Source: Tritrichomonas foetus (Eukaryota > Parabasalia > Tritrichomonadida > Tritrichomonadidae). From it: a stretch of DNA of 62,383 nucleotides. The DNA is taken from assembly GCA_001839685.1 (NCBI GenBank), contig MLAK01000729.1, positions 8,138 through 70,520 of the forward strand. The letters are read 5' to 3'. Both the position numbers and the translations under genes were made by a program. Positions 61,584-62,383 of the stretch are shown here, piece by piece. Each line of letters begins with the position of its first letter. Positions within the stretch are counted from its first letter, which is position 1. The notes below the pieces were generated by a model. The model worked only from the letters and a program-made list of their open reading frames with translations. It did not search any database and was not told the origin of the DNA.

Positions 61584-61939
61584 GAAGATAATTTTTTTTT
61601 GTTTATGAAAGAAACGGAGTTTTTAAACGTCTCCTTAAACTTTTTGAATATGAAATCGGAAAGATTCAATTCAATGTGTTTTTTCAAATCCATTTATAGA
61701 AGAAGACAACGTTCATATTCAATGACAGTATTGAAAAAGTTTGATTATTTTTTCTTTAAAATTGATTCGCCTCTAACGGTTTCTGTGAAAAGGAGAAAAT
61801 GGTTGTTACATCATCTACTCATCAATTGATTATTCAAGAATGATGATTTAAACATTATATATAGTCTCATTATATAAATAACAACAAAATAAAACTTAAA
61901 AAAAGGATGCTTTTAGATAACATTTAAACAGGTCACAAT
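61584..61939. promoter_or_regulatory. Promoter of the carboxypeptidase gene
   Basis: 356 bp, promoter on the left and 3' flank of the next minus-strand gene on the right. Contains the TCATAA initiator-like word described separately; otherwise AT-rich. Confidence 0.4.
61603..61608 (-). promoter_or_regulatory. Putative initiator (Inr), carboxypeptidase gene
   Basis: TCATAA on the minus strand matches TCA(+1)-Y-W-W; it would leave a 5' UTR of about 23 nt. Confidence 0.45.
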
Positions 61940-62383
61940 TCAATCTGATACATCATATGAAGAGATATCATCATTAAATGACTGATTATCAAGCGTTCCA
62001 TATCGTTCTCTTTGTAAATTTCGATTTTTAAATATACATCGAATAAAAACTATAAACAAAATTACAAAAAAGACTGAAAAAATGACAATTGTCACAATTC
62101 CATAAATTTTATCGGTTTTTGTCAGCACTGGTGTTGGTTCTGGTGTAAATTGACATTCTGGATTATATATAACAACTTCAGTTGCAATGTTTGAAGCGAT
62201 TGAATTAATATTATATATTGACTCATTTTCTTCGAGTGGAAAACAGACATATGTCATAACAATTATTGAATTATCTAATAAAACAGAATAGTTTACAAAG
62301 TTTCGAAAATAGATTAAATTGAAAACCACGTCATGAGAATTGACAATTGATATACCATTTTTTGTAGATTCTTTTACTTCGTT
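61940..62383 (-). CDS. C-terminus of a type I membrane protein (5' part beyond the window)
   Basis: The frame is open to the right edge (147 residues visible), so the GTG near 62329 is not a start. The visible part is an extracellular region, a Pro/Thr stalk (TPEPTPVLTKTDK), a transmembrane segment of about 25 hydrophobic residues (YGIVTIVIFSVFFVILF then IVFIRCIF) and a short cytoplasmic tail with Y-G-T-L-D-N and acidic/serine residues. This layout is common among trichomonad surface proteins (BspA-like, Pmp-like, GP63-like); the family cannot be told from this end. The tyrosine in the tail may act as a sorting signal (inference). Confidence 0.75.
   Translation of the reverse strand, partial: NEVKESTKNGISIVNSHDVVFNLIYFRNFVNYSVLLDNSIIVMTYVCFPLEENESIYNINSIASNIATEVVIYNPECQFTPEPTPVLTKTDKIYGIVTIVIFSVFFVILFIVFIRCIFKNRNLQRERYGTLDNQSFNDDISSYDVSD

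Noticed and set aside
62327..62329. GTG as the start of the last minus-strand gene
   Set aside because: The frame is open to the window edge; the protein is a C-terminal fragment of something larger.

Overview
The window is nuclear DNA from a trichomonad protist (Parabasalia); the gene content fits Tritrichomonas foetus or a close relative best, but the genus is an inference. The DNA is strongly AT-rich. Nearly all genes are single open frames, and several have a TCA-Y-W-W initiator-like element a few to about 25 bases before the ATG. The one clear intron is only 27 nt long and has the trichomonad type of branch/acceptor end. The protein families are typical of trichomonads: many two-repeat Myb factors, a BEACH-type giant protein, VIT/vWA, ankyrin-repeat, tubulin-tyrosine-ligase-like (TTLL) and cytosolic carboxypeptidase proteins, a Pmp-like surface protein, and a large charged coiled-coil family.

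Layout. 0-5 kb: a coiled-coil protein (minus) diverges from a VIT/vWA protein (plus). 6-10.3 kb: two close Myb paralogs in tandem. 10.7-18.2 kb: a UBR-type N-recognin E3 ligase (minus) and a CARMIL-like leucine-rich-repeat protein (plus) share a 358-bp divergent promoter. 18.4-23.6 kb: a second Myb subfamily with two intact genes and one clear Myb pseudogene between them, plus a small frameshifted frame of unknown origin. 24.2-31.6 kb: an RCC1-like/pseudokinase protein, a secreted Pmp-like protein, an R1R2R3 Myb, an ADP-ribosylglycohydrolase and a small hypothetical gene. 31.8-40.5 kb: a 2372-residue BEACH-family protein whose BEACH core is mostly missing, and a hypothetical protein. 42.6-46.5 kb: a CCA-adding enzyme with a frameshifted C-terminus, a TTLL protein and a tRNA-Cys gene. 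46.7-49.3 kb: a complete TTAA-flanked DNA transposon with a Kolobok-like DDE transposase and a possible -1 frameshift tail. 49.3-57 kb: an intron-containing SAPS-like phosphatase regulator, an interrupted ankyrin gene, an FHA-like protein, a RING protein and another Myb. 57.4-62.4 kb: a second coiled-coil paralog, a cytosolic carboxypeptidase, and the 3' end of a membrane protein that runs off the window.

The genes do not form an operon or one pathway. Three themes recur: transcription (six Myb genes and one Myb pseudogene), tubulin tail modification (a likely TTLL ligase and a likely deglutamylase) and ubiquitin/phospho-signalling (UBR, RING, FHA, SAPS, pseudokinase).

Four places deserve most attention: the transposon with its A7 slippery heptamer; the same element lying 11 bases from the initiator of the SAPS gene; the interrupted reading frames of the CCA enzyme and ankyrin genes; and the conserved C-terminal tail shared by the two tandem Mybs. 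Several long open frames begin with TTG or GTG; I moved those starts to the first ATG.
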